Shown: positions 17,950 through 27,034, counted from the stretch's first letter. The stretch is 64,000 nt of DNA from Shewanella mesophila (GCF_019457515.1 NZ_CP080421.1:3410001-3474000), one strand, 5' to 3'. A program made the numbers and translations. Notes: generated by a model not told the origin, from the sequence alone.

Positions 17950-19182
17950 TTAAAAAGTGTAGCGCAAATAAGACTGCGTTCGCACCATATCGCCTTCTGC
18001 ACTCCCCATATTTTCAACATCACCGAAGCGGGTTCCCACTGCAAACTGCAAGTCTTTGGTGATATCCCAGTACAGATTAGTATGCCATGAAAAGGCCGTT
18101 TTATTAGCCATAGCAGTCAAGGTACCACTGTCAAATGCATCTTCGTCCTGCTCTGAATACCCAGCCCCAACCTGCCAGCGTATACTTGGACTCAAGGCGA
18201 ACATGATGCCACCAGTCAAACTCTGATAACCTAAGGTTTCAATATTACCAGTGTTGTCTATGCCAGCTCCGGCGTTGAAGCCTAGCCCTGCATAACGGCC
18301 AATACCATCACCAATAGTATAATTTAATACAGCCTTATGACCCTGCCCAAACTTCACACTCGCACCCAAAGCAAAACCGTAACCAGTGCTCTTTTGCCCA
18401 CCTAAGTCAAATTGACGAACCACTGCACGAGGACTAATTGTTACAGGCCCCTTAGCAAGAAAATATTTGACGACTAAATCTGGCAGTGTCTCTTCACTTC
18501 TCGCATCGTGTACACCGTTACCGTTGGTATCCAAGTTAACGTATCGAATTGGCGTGCCACCGATATTAGCCATCCCATAAGCGGGATTCTCTAAACTAGC
18601 CATCAGGTACTGCCCTGGACTCAAATTGTACTGATAGCGAACTTGTGCTTGGCGTATAAATGAATTACCCGGATCTGAAGAAAAGTCCATAGACGGCAAT
18701 GAACTGGCAAAATCCATGAAGGCCGTCCAAGTCTGTCCCACGAGTATGGAACTGTCCTCTCTATCGATATTAATATAGGCATGACGGATTCTAAAACCAT
18801 GGCTATTTGACCAAGTAGGACCATCTGAATCGATATCAGCGAAGAAATCCCCTTCTACATGAGAGGAAATGGTTCCTATATCTGAATCGGTTTTAGTTTT
18901 CAGGTAAACACGGCTCTCTCTGGCCGTCATATTAAAATGGTTAGTATCCGCGTTAGCTGTGCCGTCAATGGGAGTACCATAGACACTGTAAAGGTGACCG
19001 TTATAAGGTGCAGTAACAGTACCGTTAGAATCGAAAGTTGCCATGCCCTTGATATAGCCACCCACTTTTAGGTCGGTATCCGCCACCTTAAAATCAATTG
19101 AATGAGCCAGTGGAGATAAAGACAAACCTATAATTAGTGGTAACAGTGCTTTGCGAGTATTTATCATTTTCATCATTTCCAT
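17950..19182 (-). CDS. DcaP-like outer-membrane porin
   Basis: Outer-membrane beta-barrel, 410 aa, signal peptide ending near residue 28 (PLAHS), alternating beta-strand sequence and a terminal aromatic (RYTF). The N-terminal region VGGYIKGMATFDSN and the stretch VEGDFFADIDSDGPTWSNS fit the DcaP trimeric porin family, known for uptake of dicarboxylic and aromatic acids such as phthalate. It lies 61 bp after the tetraheme cytochrome gene in the same direction and is presumably the entry port for the reductase substrate. The substrate is inferred from family and context only. Confidence 0.82.
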   Translation of the reverse strand: MEMMKMINTRKALLPLIIGLSLSPLAHSIDFKVADTDLKVGGYIKGMATFDSNGTVTAPYNGHLYSVYGTPIDGTANADTNHFNMTARESRVYLKTKTDSDIGTISSHVEGDFFADIDSDGPTWSNSHGFRIRHAYINIDREDSSILVGQTWTAFMDFASSLPSMDFSSDPGNSFIRQAQVRYQYNLSPGQYLMASLENPAYGMANIGGTPIRYVNLDTNGNGVHDARSEETLPDLVVKYFLAKGPVTISPRAVVRQFDLGGQKSTGYGFALGASVKFGQGHKAVLNYTIGDGIGRYAGLGFNAGAGIDNTGNIETLGYQSLTGGIMFALSPSIRWQVGAGYSEQDEDAFDSGTLTAMANKTAFSWHTNLYWDITKDLQFAVGTRFGDVENMGSAEGDMVRTQSYLRYTF

Positions 19183-19190
19183 CCTTTGTT

Positions 19191-19219
19191 AAGCCAAATC
19201 CAATCATGAGATTTGGCTT
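19191..19219 (-). promoter_or_regulatory. Intercistronic hairpin, cytochrome-porin
   Basis: 10-bp perfect stem (19191-19200 with 19210-19219) just upstream of the porin ribosome-binding site. There is no U-run after it on the minus strand, so it is more likely a processing or stability element than a terminator. Confidence 0.6.
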
Positions 19220-19243
19220 TATAATCAAATAGGTATAAAACTA

Positions 19244-19603
19244 CTAAGGCAGTTTTTTGAACTCAAACCTTGGGTGACAACCGATACAAGCATTCTCAGA
19301 AGGCTTATGTTGGTGATGGCACGAGTTACAATTAGTCTCGGTATCGTTGTGACGATTTTTATGAGGATTGGTGGGCTGTACATCTTTTGTTGTTGCAGCA
19401 AGCTCTTGCGTGTCATGACACTGCAAACAAGCGAACATTGGAGCAGGTTGTTTTTTCTTAACATCGCCATGACAATCTGAGCAGTTAAGTCCCGCATTAG
19501 CATGGAGCTTACCCAGTTCAACAGCCTCTGCAGAAGCGACTCCATTTACACAGAACACCATCGCAAAAGTAAGCAAGAGTTGGTACATTTTCAAAAATTT
19601 CAT
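19244..19603 (-). CDS. Periplasmic tetraheme cytochrome c (flavocytochrome heme subunit)
   Basis: 119 aa with a Sec signal peptide (cleavage near ASA, residue 25) and four CxxCH heme sites: CSDCH, CLQCH, CNSCH and CIGCH. Size and spacing resemble the small tetraheme cytochrome of Shewanella and the heme domain of flavocytochrome c3. It follows the flavoprotein gene by 66 bp. The pair therefore forms a split flavocytochrome: the cytochrome takes electrons from the quinol pool (by CymA or similar, not in this window) and passes them to the flavoprotein in the periplasm. Comparable two-subunit systems are known for methacrylate reductase. Confidence 0.92.
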   Translation of the reverse strand: MKFLKMYQLLLTFAMVFCVNGVASAEAVELGKLHANAGLNCSDCHGDVKKKQPAPMFACLQCHDTQELAATTKDVQPTNPHKNRHNDTETNCNSCHHQHKPSENACIGCHPRFEFKKLP

Positions 19604-19669
19604 CTTTTTTATCCCATGATTTTATTTATGATAGGAATGGCTATCAGTATTTACCTATCCCTTTTAGCC

Positions 19670-21346
19670 CTACAACTTGGCAACGTACTTACCTGTCAAA
19701 TACCCAGCGGTATAACAACGACCTAAAGACAGCCCGAATACAGTTAGCGGGTAATCAACGCCACCATAAAAACCGCCGCCAAGGTTGCCAACAACGTATA
19801 AACCGCCAATGGGTTTGGCATCCGCATCAAGTGCTTGGTAATTGTCGTTAACCAACATTCCTGAACAAATAGCCGACACTCGTACCCGACGATGGATGCC
19901 ATAGAAAGGCGCTTTTAGCACTGGCACCATTTTTGAGGAATGTTTACCGAAATCATCATCCTGACCTTTTTTACACAACTCGTTATATCGTTTGACGTTA
20001 GCTACGAATGTCTTTGGATCGCATTCCAGTTTCACGGCAAGTTCTTCCAGAGTATCGGCTACGTAGGTATTTGTGAGGGATGGATAGACACCAGTCTTTG
20101 GCGCAGGATCTTCTGGCATATAGACTTTCATTTCTTCAGGAGAATATAAATGTCCCGGCCAGTCAGCTGCTTGCGTCATGTAATCAGAGTCGAATACTTG
20201 AGAGTAATGCCCCGCATTTTGTTCATCACGCAAGTAGTTATTCAATAGAGACATCTCAACAGTCTCATTGACAAAACGCTCACCTTTTCGATTCACAGCT
20301 AAAAATGGCATATCGCACATTGAAGCTGGACCAGCATCAAAATCATGGAGCATCTTAGTGTGGCCTACAGGTTCAATCACACCACCAGCCCAATACGCCA
20401 TCGCGAAACCATCACCGGTACGGTCTTGCTGCTTGCGCTCAAAGTTTTTCAAATCGGGGATGAAATAATTGCTCATCGCTTTATTATTCTGGTAATCACC
20501 AGTCGACAAAATCACGCCTTTTTTAGCCATATACTTGTGATATTGACCATCACGAGATTGAGCGATCACACCGATCACTTTGCCTGATTTATCTTGGATT
20601 AGCTGTTGTGCAGGCATGTTGAAAAAGAACTTAACTCCAGCTTTCTCAGCAACCTTAGCAAGCGCGCGCATACCATCACCAGCAGTGTATGGCTTAGGAC
20701 CGAAGACTGAAGACACAAAGTTAAGTGGGTATTCGCTAACCCCATGAACACCATGCTGTGGTTTAGTGCCTAGGTCTACGACTTGAGCGCCCCCTTGCTT
20801 AGCCCGGTCGATAACCCAAGATATCGCTTCACCTGAGTGGTAAGCCCAGCTTCTCAAAAGACCAGGATGACAACGATGAGCACTATCTTTCATCAAACGA
20901 GAAACCAAGGCTTCGACAGAGGCCTTAGGGGTGGTTTTTAAATTGATACCTGAACCAAAGTTACCCTGTGAGACGACAATAGACTGCTTTTGTAACACGG
21001 CAACTTTAGCGCCATTCTCAGCAGCCGACAGCGCAGCAGGAACACCTGATGCACCAGCACCAACCACAACGATATCAAAAGTTTGTGTAGAAACAATATC
21101 CTTATCAGCAATAGCTTTTGGCTTAGGTAGAAAATTCAGCGTCGCCTCGCCATCGATACTGTGAGCAAACTCTTGGCTAGAAGGCGTTGCGGCTGTCGCC
21201 ATTCCGCCAGTTAACCCAGATACTGCTACGGCTCCGGTACCAACGGCCGCACGAGTCAGGAAAGTACGTCGTGAAATACCGTTTCTCAAAGTATTTTCTG
21301 TATACGGATCTAAAGCGATTTGTTCATTATCACTTTCTTTATTCAT
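19670..21346 (-). CDS. Tat-exported fumarate reductase-like flavoprotein of unknown substrate
   Basis: 558 aa FAD protein of the flavocytochrome c/fumarate reductase A superfamily. A twin-arginine signal is present (SRRTFL at 25-30, hydrophobic stretch to about 52). The FAD-binding motif VVVGAGASG lies at 93-101, and LYVVGNLGGGF near 516-526 is the second FAD site. Fumarate reductase landmarks are altered: after RFVNE (357-361) the proton-donor Arg position is Met365. The HHTMGG region reads SAICSG, and the NRLGG Arg region reads DYPLTVFG. It is probably not a fumarate reductase. No FMN-bind domain. First gene of the module, behind a sigma-54 promoter. Reduction of an enoate or aromatic acrylate is plausible but unproven. 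Confidence 0.9.
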   Translation of the reverse strand: MNKESDNEQIALDPYTENTLRNGISRRTFLTRAAVGTGAVAVSGLTGGMATAATPSSQEFAHSIDGEATLNFLPKPKAIADKDIVSTQTFDIVVVGAGASGVPAALSAAENGAKVAVLQKQSIVVSQGNFGSGINLKTTPKASVEALVSRLMKDSAHRCHPGLLRSWAYHSGEAISWVIDRAKQGGAQVVDLGTKPQHGVHGVSEYPLNFVSSVFGPKPYTAGDGMRALAKVAEKAGVKFFFNMPAQQLIQDKSGKVIGVIAQSRDGQYHKYMAKKGVILSTGDYQNNKAMSNYFIPDLKNFERKQQDRTGDGFAMAYWAGGVIEPVGHTKMLHDFDAGPASMCDMPFLAVNRKGERFVNETVEMSLLNNYLRDEQNAGHYSQVFDSDYMTQAADWPGHLYSPEEMKVYMPEDPAPKTGVYPSLTNTYVADTLEELAVKLECDPKTFVANVKRYNELCKKGQDDDFGKHSSKMVPVLKAPFYGIHRRVRVSAICSGMLVNDNYQALDADAKPIGGLYVVGNLGGGFYGGVDYPLTVFGLSLGRCYTAGYLTGKYVAKL

Positions 21347-21580
21347 TACTGATACTCCTATTAATTATGATTATGGAGAGGCCAGCTAATCATCATTTCG
21401 AGCCATTAAGTTTATGCAACCCTTCTGATACCCAGGCTCAGCATAAAATTCAGTAAGACTTAAATATCAGCCACTTCTATATAACGACTCTTCACAACAT
21501 AAAGATTAATAACCAATCCCTGCAAAACGGATATGTAAAATCCAAACAAAACGAACACAAGGCTCATTTAATCATTTTAT

Positions 21581-21596
21581 TGCAGAAGCTATGCCA
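21581..21596 (-). promoter_or_regulatory. Sigma-54 (-24/-12) promoter of the reductase module
   Basis: On the minus strand TGGCATAGCTTCTGCA: TGGCA at -24 and TGCA at -12, with the GG and GC dinucleotides at exactly the consensus spacing. It lies about 235 bases upstream of the flavoprotein start. The module also encodes a sigma-54 activator, which supports the call. Confidence 0.75.
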
Positions 21597-21611
21597 AAAG
21601 AGTAATCTAGC

Positions 21612-21689
21612 TCAAATCATTGATTTTAAAGGATTTCATAAAACAAAAAACATGAAAGCCATTTAATAATGAGAAATGAATTGTCATTT
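21612..21689. promoter_or_regulatory. Inverted repeats upstream of the sigma-54 promoter (candidate activator sites)
   Basis: AAATGA-ATTG-TCATTT (21674-21689) is a perfect 6-bp inverted repeat about 105-120 bases upstream of the predicted start point, a normal place for an enhancer-binding protein. Other inverted repeats lie at 21612-21628 and 21634-21657. Which one the V4R regulator uses is not decidable from sequence. Confidence 0.35.
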
Positions 21690-21696
21690 GATTAGT

Positions 21697-22234
21697 AGGG
21701 GCGAGAAAATTAAATAGTGAAGTAGATCAAATTAGAATCACGCTAATTAGAAATAACAGAAAGACAACAGATGTCACATTAAATTTATTATTGAGAGCAA
21801 AACCCAATCATCCCCAATGAAATAATTAATCATATAATAAATGCATCTTAATAAGTCAAAAAATAGTCCTATTCCTAATCTATTAAATACTATTTAATAG
21901 AATTATCATCCTCCACCCTTTAATTTTGCGAAAAGTGATTATTCAATTACGATACAAAAAAGCTCAGGCAGTGCTATTAGCGTGAGAAATAACAGTGCCA
22001 TTCTATGCATCAATTCCATCAAGCGGTGCATTTCACTTCGAATTACTCGCCAACCACAAATACAACTTAATCAAATGATAGGTGATGAATGAGTGACCTG
22101 AACGTACGACTCAGAGGTAAATTTATGCCTAAGAATAGGCCATGAATAAATCGACTTAATCCCAGTAATGAAAACAATACAGGGTTAAGCCGACCTAAAG
22201 ACAATGTGCTTTTAATTATCCCTACACGACTCAC
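21697..22234. other. A/T-rich intergenic region, no gene seen
   Basis: About 540 bases between the reductase-module promoter and the terminator of the peptidase gene. Low complexity and A/T-rich with short inverted repeats. A 63-codon open frame on the minus strand at 22067-22258 has no support and overlaps the terminator. Confidence 0.5.
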
Positions 22235-22270
22235 AAAAAAGCCCTGCCGCTTCTTCAAGCTACAGGGCTT
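22235..22270 (-). terminator. Terminator of the DPP-IV-like peptidase gene
   Basis: 8-bp stem (22239-22246 with 22263-22270); the minus-strand 3' side runs into a T-tract (22240-22235). Confidence 0.8.
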
Positions 22271-22313
22271 CCAAATTAATGGTTAAAACGGACAGCTTAG
22301 TTGACCGCTAATC

Positions 22314-24566
22314 TTAGTGCTTCAGTTGCTTCTCTAAGAAGTCCGCCAGCGAACGATAAAGATGGGTTCTCACCTTCTCGCCGCGCATCGAGTGCTTAGA
22401 ACCTGGGTAGTCAATCATCTGGAACAGCTTGCCCTCATCCTGCAGCGCCTTGTAGACCCGAGTACTGTTTTCAAACAATACGTTATCATCGGCCATGCCG
22501 TGATACATGAGTAGCCCTGACTGATAGTCTTTCACATAGGGCAGTACGCTACTGGCCTCATAACCTTCGGCATTACTCTCTGGGTGAGACAAGTATCGCT
22601 CGGTATAATGAGTATCATACAGCGACCAATCCGTCACTGGCGCCCCAGAGATCGCCGCTTTAAAGTGGCTTGGCGCTTTGAATAGGCTCATTAATGCCAT
22701 ATAGCCGCCATAACTATGGCCATAGATGGCAATATTATCACCATCGACATAGCTCAGGCTGCGGAGGTAATCGACACCCGCCTTCTGATCGTTCACCTCA
22801 GCCTCACCTAAACGCTTATAGATCACATGTTCAAACTGGGTGCCGCGATGTGCCGAGCCGCGATTATCCAATTGAAACACGATAAAGCCTTGCTGCAGTA
22901 GATACTGGGTAAAGTAGTCATGTTCGCTCCAACTATTAACCACCAGCTGAGCATGAGGGCCGCCGTACACACGCACCACAACTGGGTACTTTTTGGTGGC
23001 GTCAAAGCCTGTGGGTTTAAACAGACGATATTGCAGCGCCTGAGCGTCTTCGGCCTTTATTTGGCCAAACTCGGGCAATTGCCATTGGCCAAAGAAGGGA
23101 TATAAGGGATGAGACGGATCCACTTTATTTTGCTCTACCCAAGCTAAATGCTCTCCTTTTGCGCCATGTAAGCTGATCTGCGGCGGTTGGGCTAAGCTAT
23201 TAAAATAGTCGAGATACACAGCTTGATTGTCGGCAAATACGGGACTATGCATACCACTGCGCTCGCTTACCTGCTCAACCTTGCCACCTTTTAACGGCAC
23301 TCTGAACAGGTGTTTTTCGATGACACTTGCTTTGCGGCCAGTGAAATAAACCCAGCCCTGTTTTTCATCGATAAATTCCACCTCGTCGACCGCCCAATCA
23401 CCACGGGTCAACTGTCTGATCAAGCGCCCCTGTAGATCGAAAAGATAAAGGTGGTTGTAACCATCACGTTCCGATGCCCAAATCAACTCGGGCTGCTTTT
23501 TCAAAAAATGCAGATCGTTATTAAGGTTAACCCAAGCATCACTTTGCTCTCTAATAACCGTGACTGGCGCCTCGTCATCTCTTAAATCTACGATACGTAA
23601 GTCTAGGGTCTGCTGATCGCGACTTTGCCACTGAAACGATAACAGCTTACTGTTTGGCAGCCATTTGACTCTTGGCAGATAGATATCTTTGTCGTCACCG
23701 ATATCGATCCACTTAACTTTTCTATCATTAATGTTCACCACTGCTAGCTCGATGGTGGCATTGTTTTTACCCGCATAGGGATAACGCTGCTCGGTGAGCT
23801 TAATACCATCGGCATAAATCTCGTTACGCGTCACCTGCTCGACACCCGACTCGTCGATACGGGTAAAGGCGATAGCCGATTCATCGGGTGCCCACCAGTA
23901 GCCTGTCATGCGGTCCATCTCTTCTTGAGCGACAAACTCTGCCATACCATTTTTAATCGCCCCGCCACCGTCGGTAGTCAGCGCGGTTAAGGTATTGTTT
24001 TTCAGATTTAGAACATAAAGGTTCTGATCGCGCACAAAGGAGACAAAATTACCTTTGGGAGAAAGCTTCGCATCGGTAGTAAAGCCTTCACCTGTTGGCA
24101 GCGCCGCCACTTTGCCATCGACAATAGAGTAATAATAGAGCGCCCCAGATGCAGGAATTAAAATAGCCTGACTATCATCGGACCAAAAGTATTCCATGAT
24201 CCCTTGACCATAGATGCGCTGACGTTCGCGCCTCGCCTTCTCTTCATCTGAGAGCTCAGCGCTTTTTAAGCGATCGGCATTGAGTAAGATTTGCTGCTTA
24301 CCCGTACCCACCTCCATCTGCCAGAGATCATATAAGTATTGATCATCACTACGCCCTGCAAGATAGGTGACGAGCTTGCCATCGGGTGAGAGCTTTAAGC
24401 CTCGAGGACTACTGCCAGCAAGCGCAGGCGATGCATAAAGTCGTTCGATGGTTAAAGGTGTGTTGCCACCAGCAGGCTGCGCTAAGCCTACCTGAGAAGC
24501 GATTACAGATTGAGATAGAAACATAGGCACCGCCATAAGGGCTGAACTTATCCATTTTTTAGTCAT
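22314..24566 (-). CDS. Exported prolyl oligopeptidase-family (S9B, DPP IV-like) peptidase
   Basis: Serine exopeptidase, 750 aa from the ATG at 24566; the frame is open further upstream but the extra 35 residues precede the signal peptide (ALMAVPMFLSQSVIAS) and are rejected. An N-terminal beta-propeller (about 60-490) includes SPDGKLVTYLAG and the DPP-IV-type glutamate region EFVAQEEMDRMTGYWWAPD. The C-terminal alpha/beta hydrolase domain carries Ser in YGHSYGGYM, Asp in MADDNV and His in GSKHSMRG. It likely removes Xaa-Pro dipeptides from peptides in the periplasm. Divergent from fbp. Confidence 0.92.
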   Translation of the reverse strand: MTKKWISSALMAVPMFLSQSVIASQVGLAQPAGGNTPLTIERLYASPALAGSSPRGLKLSPDGKLVTYLAGRSDDQYLYDLWQMEVGTGKQQILLNADRLKSAELSDEEKARRERQRIYGQGIMEYFWSDDSQAILIPASGALYYYSIVDGKVAALPTGEGFTTDAKLSPKGNFVSFVRDQNLYVLNLKNNTLTALTTDGGGAIKNGMAEFVAQEEMDRMTGYWWAPDESAIAFTRIDESGVEQVTRNEIYADGIKLTEQRYPYAGKNNATIELAVVNINDRKVKWIDIGDDKDIYLPRVKWLPNSKLLSFQWQSRDQQTLDLRIVDLRDDEAPVTVIREQSDAWVNLNNDLHFLKKQPELIWASERDGYNHLYLFDLQGRLIRQLTRGDWAVDEVEFIDEKQGWVYFTGRKASVIEKHLFRVPLKGGKVEQVSERSGMHSPVFADNQAVYLDYFNSLAQPPQISLHGAKGEHLAWVEQNKVDPSHPLYPFFGQWQLPEFGQIKAEDAQALQYRLFKPTGFDATKKYPVVVRVYGGPHAQLVVNSWSEHDYFTQYLLQQGFIVFQLDNRGSAHRGTQFEHVIYKRLGEAEVNDQKAGVDYLRSLSYVDGDNIAIYGHSYGGYMALMSLFKAPSHFKAAISGAPVTDWSLYDTHYTERYLSHPESNAEGYEASSVLPYVKDYQSGLLMYHGMADDNVLFENSTRVYKALQDEGKLFQMIDYPGSKHSMRGEKVRTHLYRSLADFLEKQLKH

Positions 24567-24775
24567 TATTATGTCCTGGATATAAAAACGAATTCGATAA
24601 ACCTGAGTAGCATACAGGCTCGAGCATTTTGCCTCAAACCAGCAAAAAACAAAAACTGACCACTTTGGCACTGAAAAAGCAGCAAAACTGGGGTAGAATC
24701 GCCGACATAATTAAAAGATATCATCTGGATCTGGCCTTAAGCGTAAGCTTAGCTCTCTATGTCATAGGAAATAAC

Positions 24776-25765
24776 ATGCAAACTCTGGCGAAAAACCTCA
24801 GTTCACAAGGGATTGAAGCCCCCTTATCTCAACTTATTCTTACCCTAGCCGATACCTCCAAAGCAATTAGCCATGCTGTTCGTCATGGCGCATTAGCGGG
24901 TGTACTCGGTGCTACCGAGCAAGAAAATGTTCAAGGTGAAACCCAGAAAAAATTAGATATCATTACCAACGACATGCTAAAAGATGCCCTAAAAGCCGAC
25001 AGCACTGTGCGCGGTCTAGCATCTGAAGAAGAGGACGATGTCGTCGAGGCTGGCCAAAGTGGTGATTATTTGGTGTGTTTCGATCCACTCGATGGCTCAT
25101 CAAATATCGATATTAACTCGCTAGTCGGCACCATCTTCTCGGTCCTGCCGGCACCAAGTGGTGAGTTGAGCGAGCAAAGTTTCCTGCAATCGGGTCGCAA
25201 GCAAGTCGCCGCAGGATATGTACTTTATGGTCCGTCTACCATGCTAGCGCTAACAACAGGCAAAGGGGTACAACTGTTTACCCTAAACCCTGAAACCAAC
25301 GAATACCTGCTGACCAATGAAACTATGTCGATCAGCAAGGACACGAGCGAATTTGCCATCAACATGTCAAACCAACGCTTCTGGGAAGCCCCAATGCAGA
25401 CCTACATTAGCGATCTGCTACTGGGTAAAATTGGCCCTCGCGAAAAATCATTCAACATGCGCTGGATTGCGGCCATGGTGGGTGACGTGCACCGCGTACT
25501 GTCACGCGGCGGCCTGTTTACCTACCCAACCGACAACAAGAACCCAGAGAAGCCATACAAGCTGCGTTTGATGTATGAGGCGAATCCTATGTCATTTCTT
25601 GTAGAGCAAGCAGGCGGTAAAGCATCGACTGGTTATGAGAACATTATGGATATCGCGCCGAGCCACATCCACCAGCGCGTGGCCGTTATCTTAGGCTCTG
25701 CCAACGAAGTCGATGCCTGCCTTGAATACCACAGTGTTGATTACAGCGAAGAGCCAAGCCTGTAG
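24776..25765 (+). CDS. fbp: Fructose-1,6-bisphosphatase class 1
   Basis: Gluconeogenic enzyme hydrolysing fructose 1,6-bisphosphate to fructose 6-phosphate, cytoplasmic. 329 aa from the ATG at 24776 ([12 protein letters not shown]); the open frame extends 49 codons upstream with no family match. Metal-site motifs are ASEEED (near residue 80) and [10 protein letters not shown] (near 105). Substrate-binding stretches include [12 protein letters not shown] and [15 protein letters not shown] single-gene transcript ending in a hairpin terminator. Confidence 0.95.
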   Translation: MQTLAKNLSSQGIEAPLSQLILTLADTSKAISHAVRHGALAGVLGATEQENVQGETQKKLDIITNDMLKDALKADSTVRGLASEEEDDVVEAGQSGDYLVCFDPLDGSSNIDINSLVGTIFSVLPAPSGELSEQSFLQSGRKQVAAGYVLYGPSTMLALTTGKGVQLFTLNPETNEYLLTNETMSISKDTSEFAINMSNQRFWEAPMQTYISDLLLGKIGPREKSFNMRWIAAMVGDVHRVLSRGGLFTYPTDNKNPEKPYKLRLMYEANPMSFLVEQAGGKASTGYENIMDIAPSHIHQRVAVILGSANEVDACLEYHSVDYSEEPSL

Positions 25766-25798
25766 GCGTTAGCTAATTGCCCGCTTCACTCGCAACAG

Positions 25799-25825
25799 AA
25801 AAAAGTCGTCAAGGGCGACTTTTTT
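25799..25825 (+). terminator. fbp terminator
   Basis: 10-bp A/T-anchored stem (25799-25808 with 25816-25825) and T-run. Confidence 0.82.
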
Positions 25826-26058
25826 CTTATCCCTAACTATGACATTTTGAGCTATTAGTTACTTACAGCGTCTTGCAGATTAGGTTTCACATAGCTGATG
25901 TCAACGTTGACCTTCATGGTGTTGAATTGCTTGCAGCAGGTGAAGCGCATGGATACCCAAATGTCGTGATCACAGGATGTGAAAGAGGACCTATTCGTGC
26001 AGGTACTTCTGTGACACGCCGCAAGTACAACCCCTGTAGGCTCTGCTCTGGCATCTGA

Positions 26059-26098
26059 TGTGAATGGATTCACAAATGCCGCGATGACATGGATGTCA
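26059..26098. repeat. Pair of TGGA-loop hairpins
   Basis: Two adjacent hairpins with the same loop and different stems: TGTGAA/TTCACA (26059-26074) and TGACA/TGTCA (26085-26098), both closing on TGGA. They lie in a 430-base stretch (25826-26258) without a supported gene and resemble the hairpins in other intergenic repeats of this window. Confidence 0.7.
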
Positions 26099-26192
26099 GA
26101 GAGCGGTCATGTCACGGAAGGTCACAGCCGCACCTACACCAAGTTATCACTCTCTTCAATTTGGCCTTACCACTCCAAATCTACCTCCTTTT

Positions 26193-26264
26193 TCATAACG
26201 CCGCGCTCTGCGGAAATTTGGGAGCGCTAGCGAGTAAATTTTCCGTAGCAGCGCCTTATTATGC
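26193..26264 (-). repeat. attC-like cassette recombination site
   Basis: Minus strand: a GCATAAT end and a CGTTATGA end enclose imperfect palindromic arms (GCGCTGC/GAGCGC, GGAAAATTT/AAATTTCC). The stop codon of the P-loop gene lies inside the first box, as is usual for integron cassettes. The simple site is slightly degenerate (T for C). Confidence 0.65.
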
Positions 26265-26753
26265 ATTTTGCGCCACTTTGGTTGTATTGAAGCCTTCCTC
26301 GAGGGTGGGAGCCATAAAATACTTTGTAACCTGCTCAAACATATCTGGTGTATCAGTTGCCGCTCTTTCAGGCTGTTCTTCGCGCCGTTTTTCAATCTGT
26401 TTTAAACAGACCTCATTTGGCAAGTCGATGTATACCAAATTATGTGGAGCTTCAACCTCGGAGAAAATACTCCGAAACCAATCTCTTTGTGACAGAGTAT
26501 TTGCCGGGAAGTCCATCACCACATTGGTTCCCGCAGACAACATGGATTGTACAAGCTTTTTAATCTGCGGCTTAAGTAGATTTGAATATTCGATATAGTC
26601 ATTTAGTGATGAAATCTTATTTGGGTAAAGTGACGCAAGCCATTCATCTTCTGAAAGTAATACTGCATTGCCTTTCTGTGCGATTTCGCTAGCTTTGGTA
26701 GATTTTCCTGCACCCATTTTTCCACAGAAGAAGGTCAATGTTCCTTTGTTCAT
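26259..26753 (-). CDS. P-loop (AAA/kinase-like) cassette protein
   Basis: 164 aa predicted ATP-binding protein, cytoplasmic. Walker A reads FFCGKMGAGKST (residues 8-19). VVMDFPANT near residue 60 looks like a Walker B, and the basic stretch KRREEQPERAAT near 113-125 like a lid. It resembles small predicted kinases of the zeta-toxin/AAA_33 type; the phosphate acceptor is unknown. Cassette gene: one gene, short spacing to the attC on each side, and its TAA stop inside the downstream attC box. Being in a cassette, it is probably mobile and dispensable. Confidence 0.75.
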   Translation of the reverse strand: MNKGTLTFFCGKMGAGKSTKASEIAQKGNAVLLSEDEWLASLYPNKISSLNDYIEYSNLLKPQIKKLVQSMLSAGTNVVMDFPANTLSQRDWFRSIFSEVEAPHNLVYIDLPNEVCLKQIEKRREEQPERAATDTPDMFEQVTKYFMAPTLEEGFNTTKVAQNA

Positions 26754-26826
26754 TGTTGCTCTCTATTTTGATGCATAGACATAATGACTCCCACACAGTG
26801 CTAGCCTCCGCTTCTCTCTCTGAGAA

Positions 26827-26932
26827 ATTTAACGCCTGAATAATGTGTGAGCGTAGTTTGGCAATTTTATTGCGTCGTTTGCAACTAAAAATGACAAACT
26901 ATTGTGAATCACTCTTAAATGCTTTGTTGAAC
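26827..26932 (-). repeat. attC site, long VCR-like type
   Basis: Minus strand: GTTCAAC box (26932-26926), AAAGCATTTAAGAGTG, then GGCG-TTAAAT (to 26827). The two halves are complementary over TAGTTTG-CA-TTTTA-TTGC, giving a large imperfect palindrome of about 106 bases like Vibrio and marine-gammaproteobacterial attC sites. Confidence 0.75.
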
Positions 26933-27034
26933 GAAGCCGCTGTGCGGCAGAAGAGATAACAAGCCTCTTTGCCCTACCATCCTAAATACTTTCTAGAGAC
27001 GTTCCATTTGGAGCGCTAACCTAGGAGTATTGTC

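Noticed and set aside
19670..21346. Fumarate reductase or urocanate reductase annotation
   Set aside because: The substrate-binding and proton-donor residues of fumarate reductase are replaced and no FMN-bind domain is present, so a specific substrate name would be unsupported.
22067..22258. 63-codon frame on the minus strand downstream of the DPP-IV-like gene
   Set aside because: It overlaps the transcription terminator at 22235-22270 and shows no protein-like features or start signal.
25855..26073. Short frames on both strands after fbp
   Set aside because: They cross TGGA-loop hairpins, have no ribosome-binding sites and show no recognisable domain.
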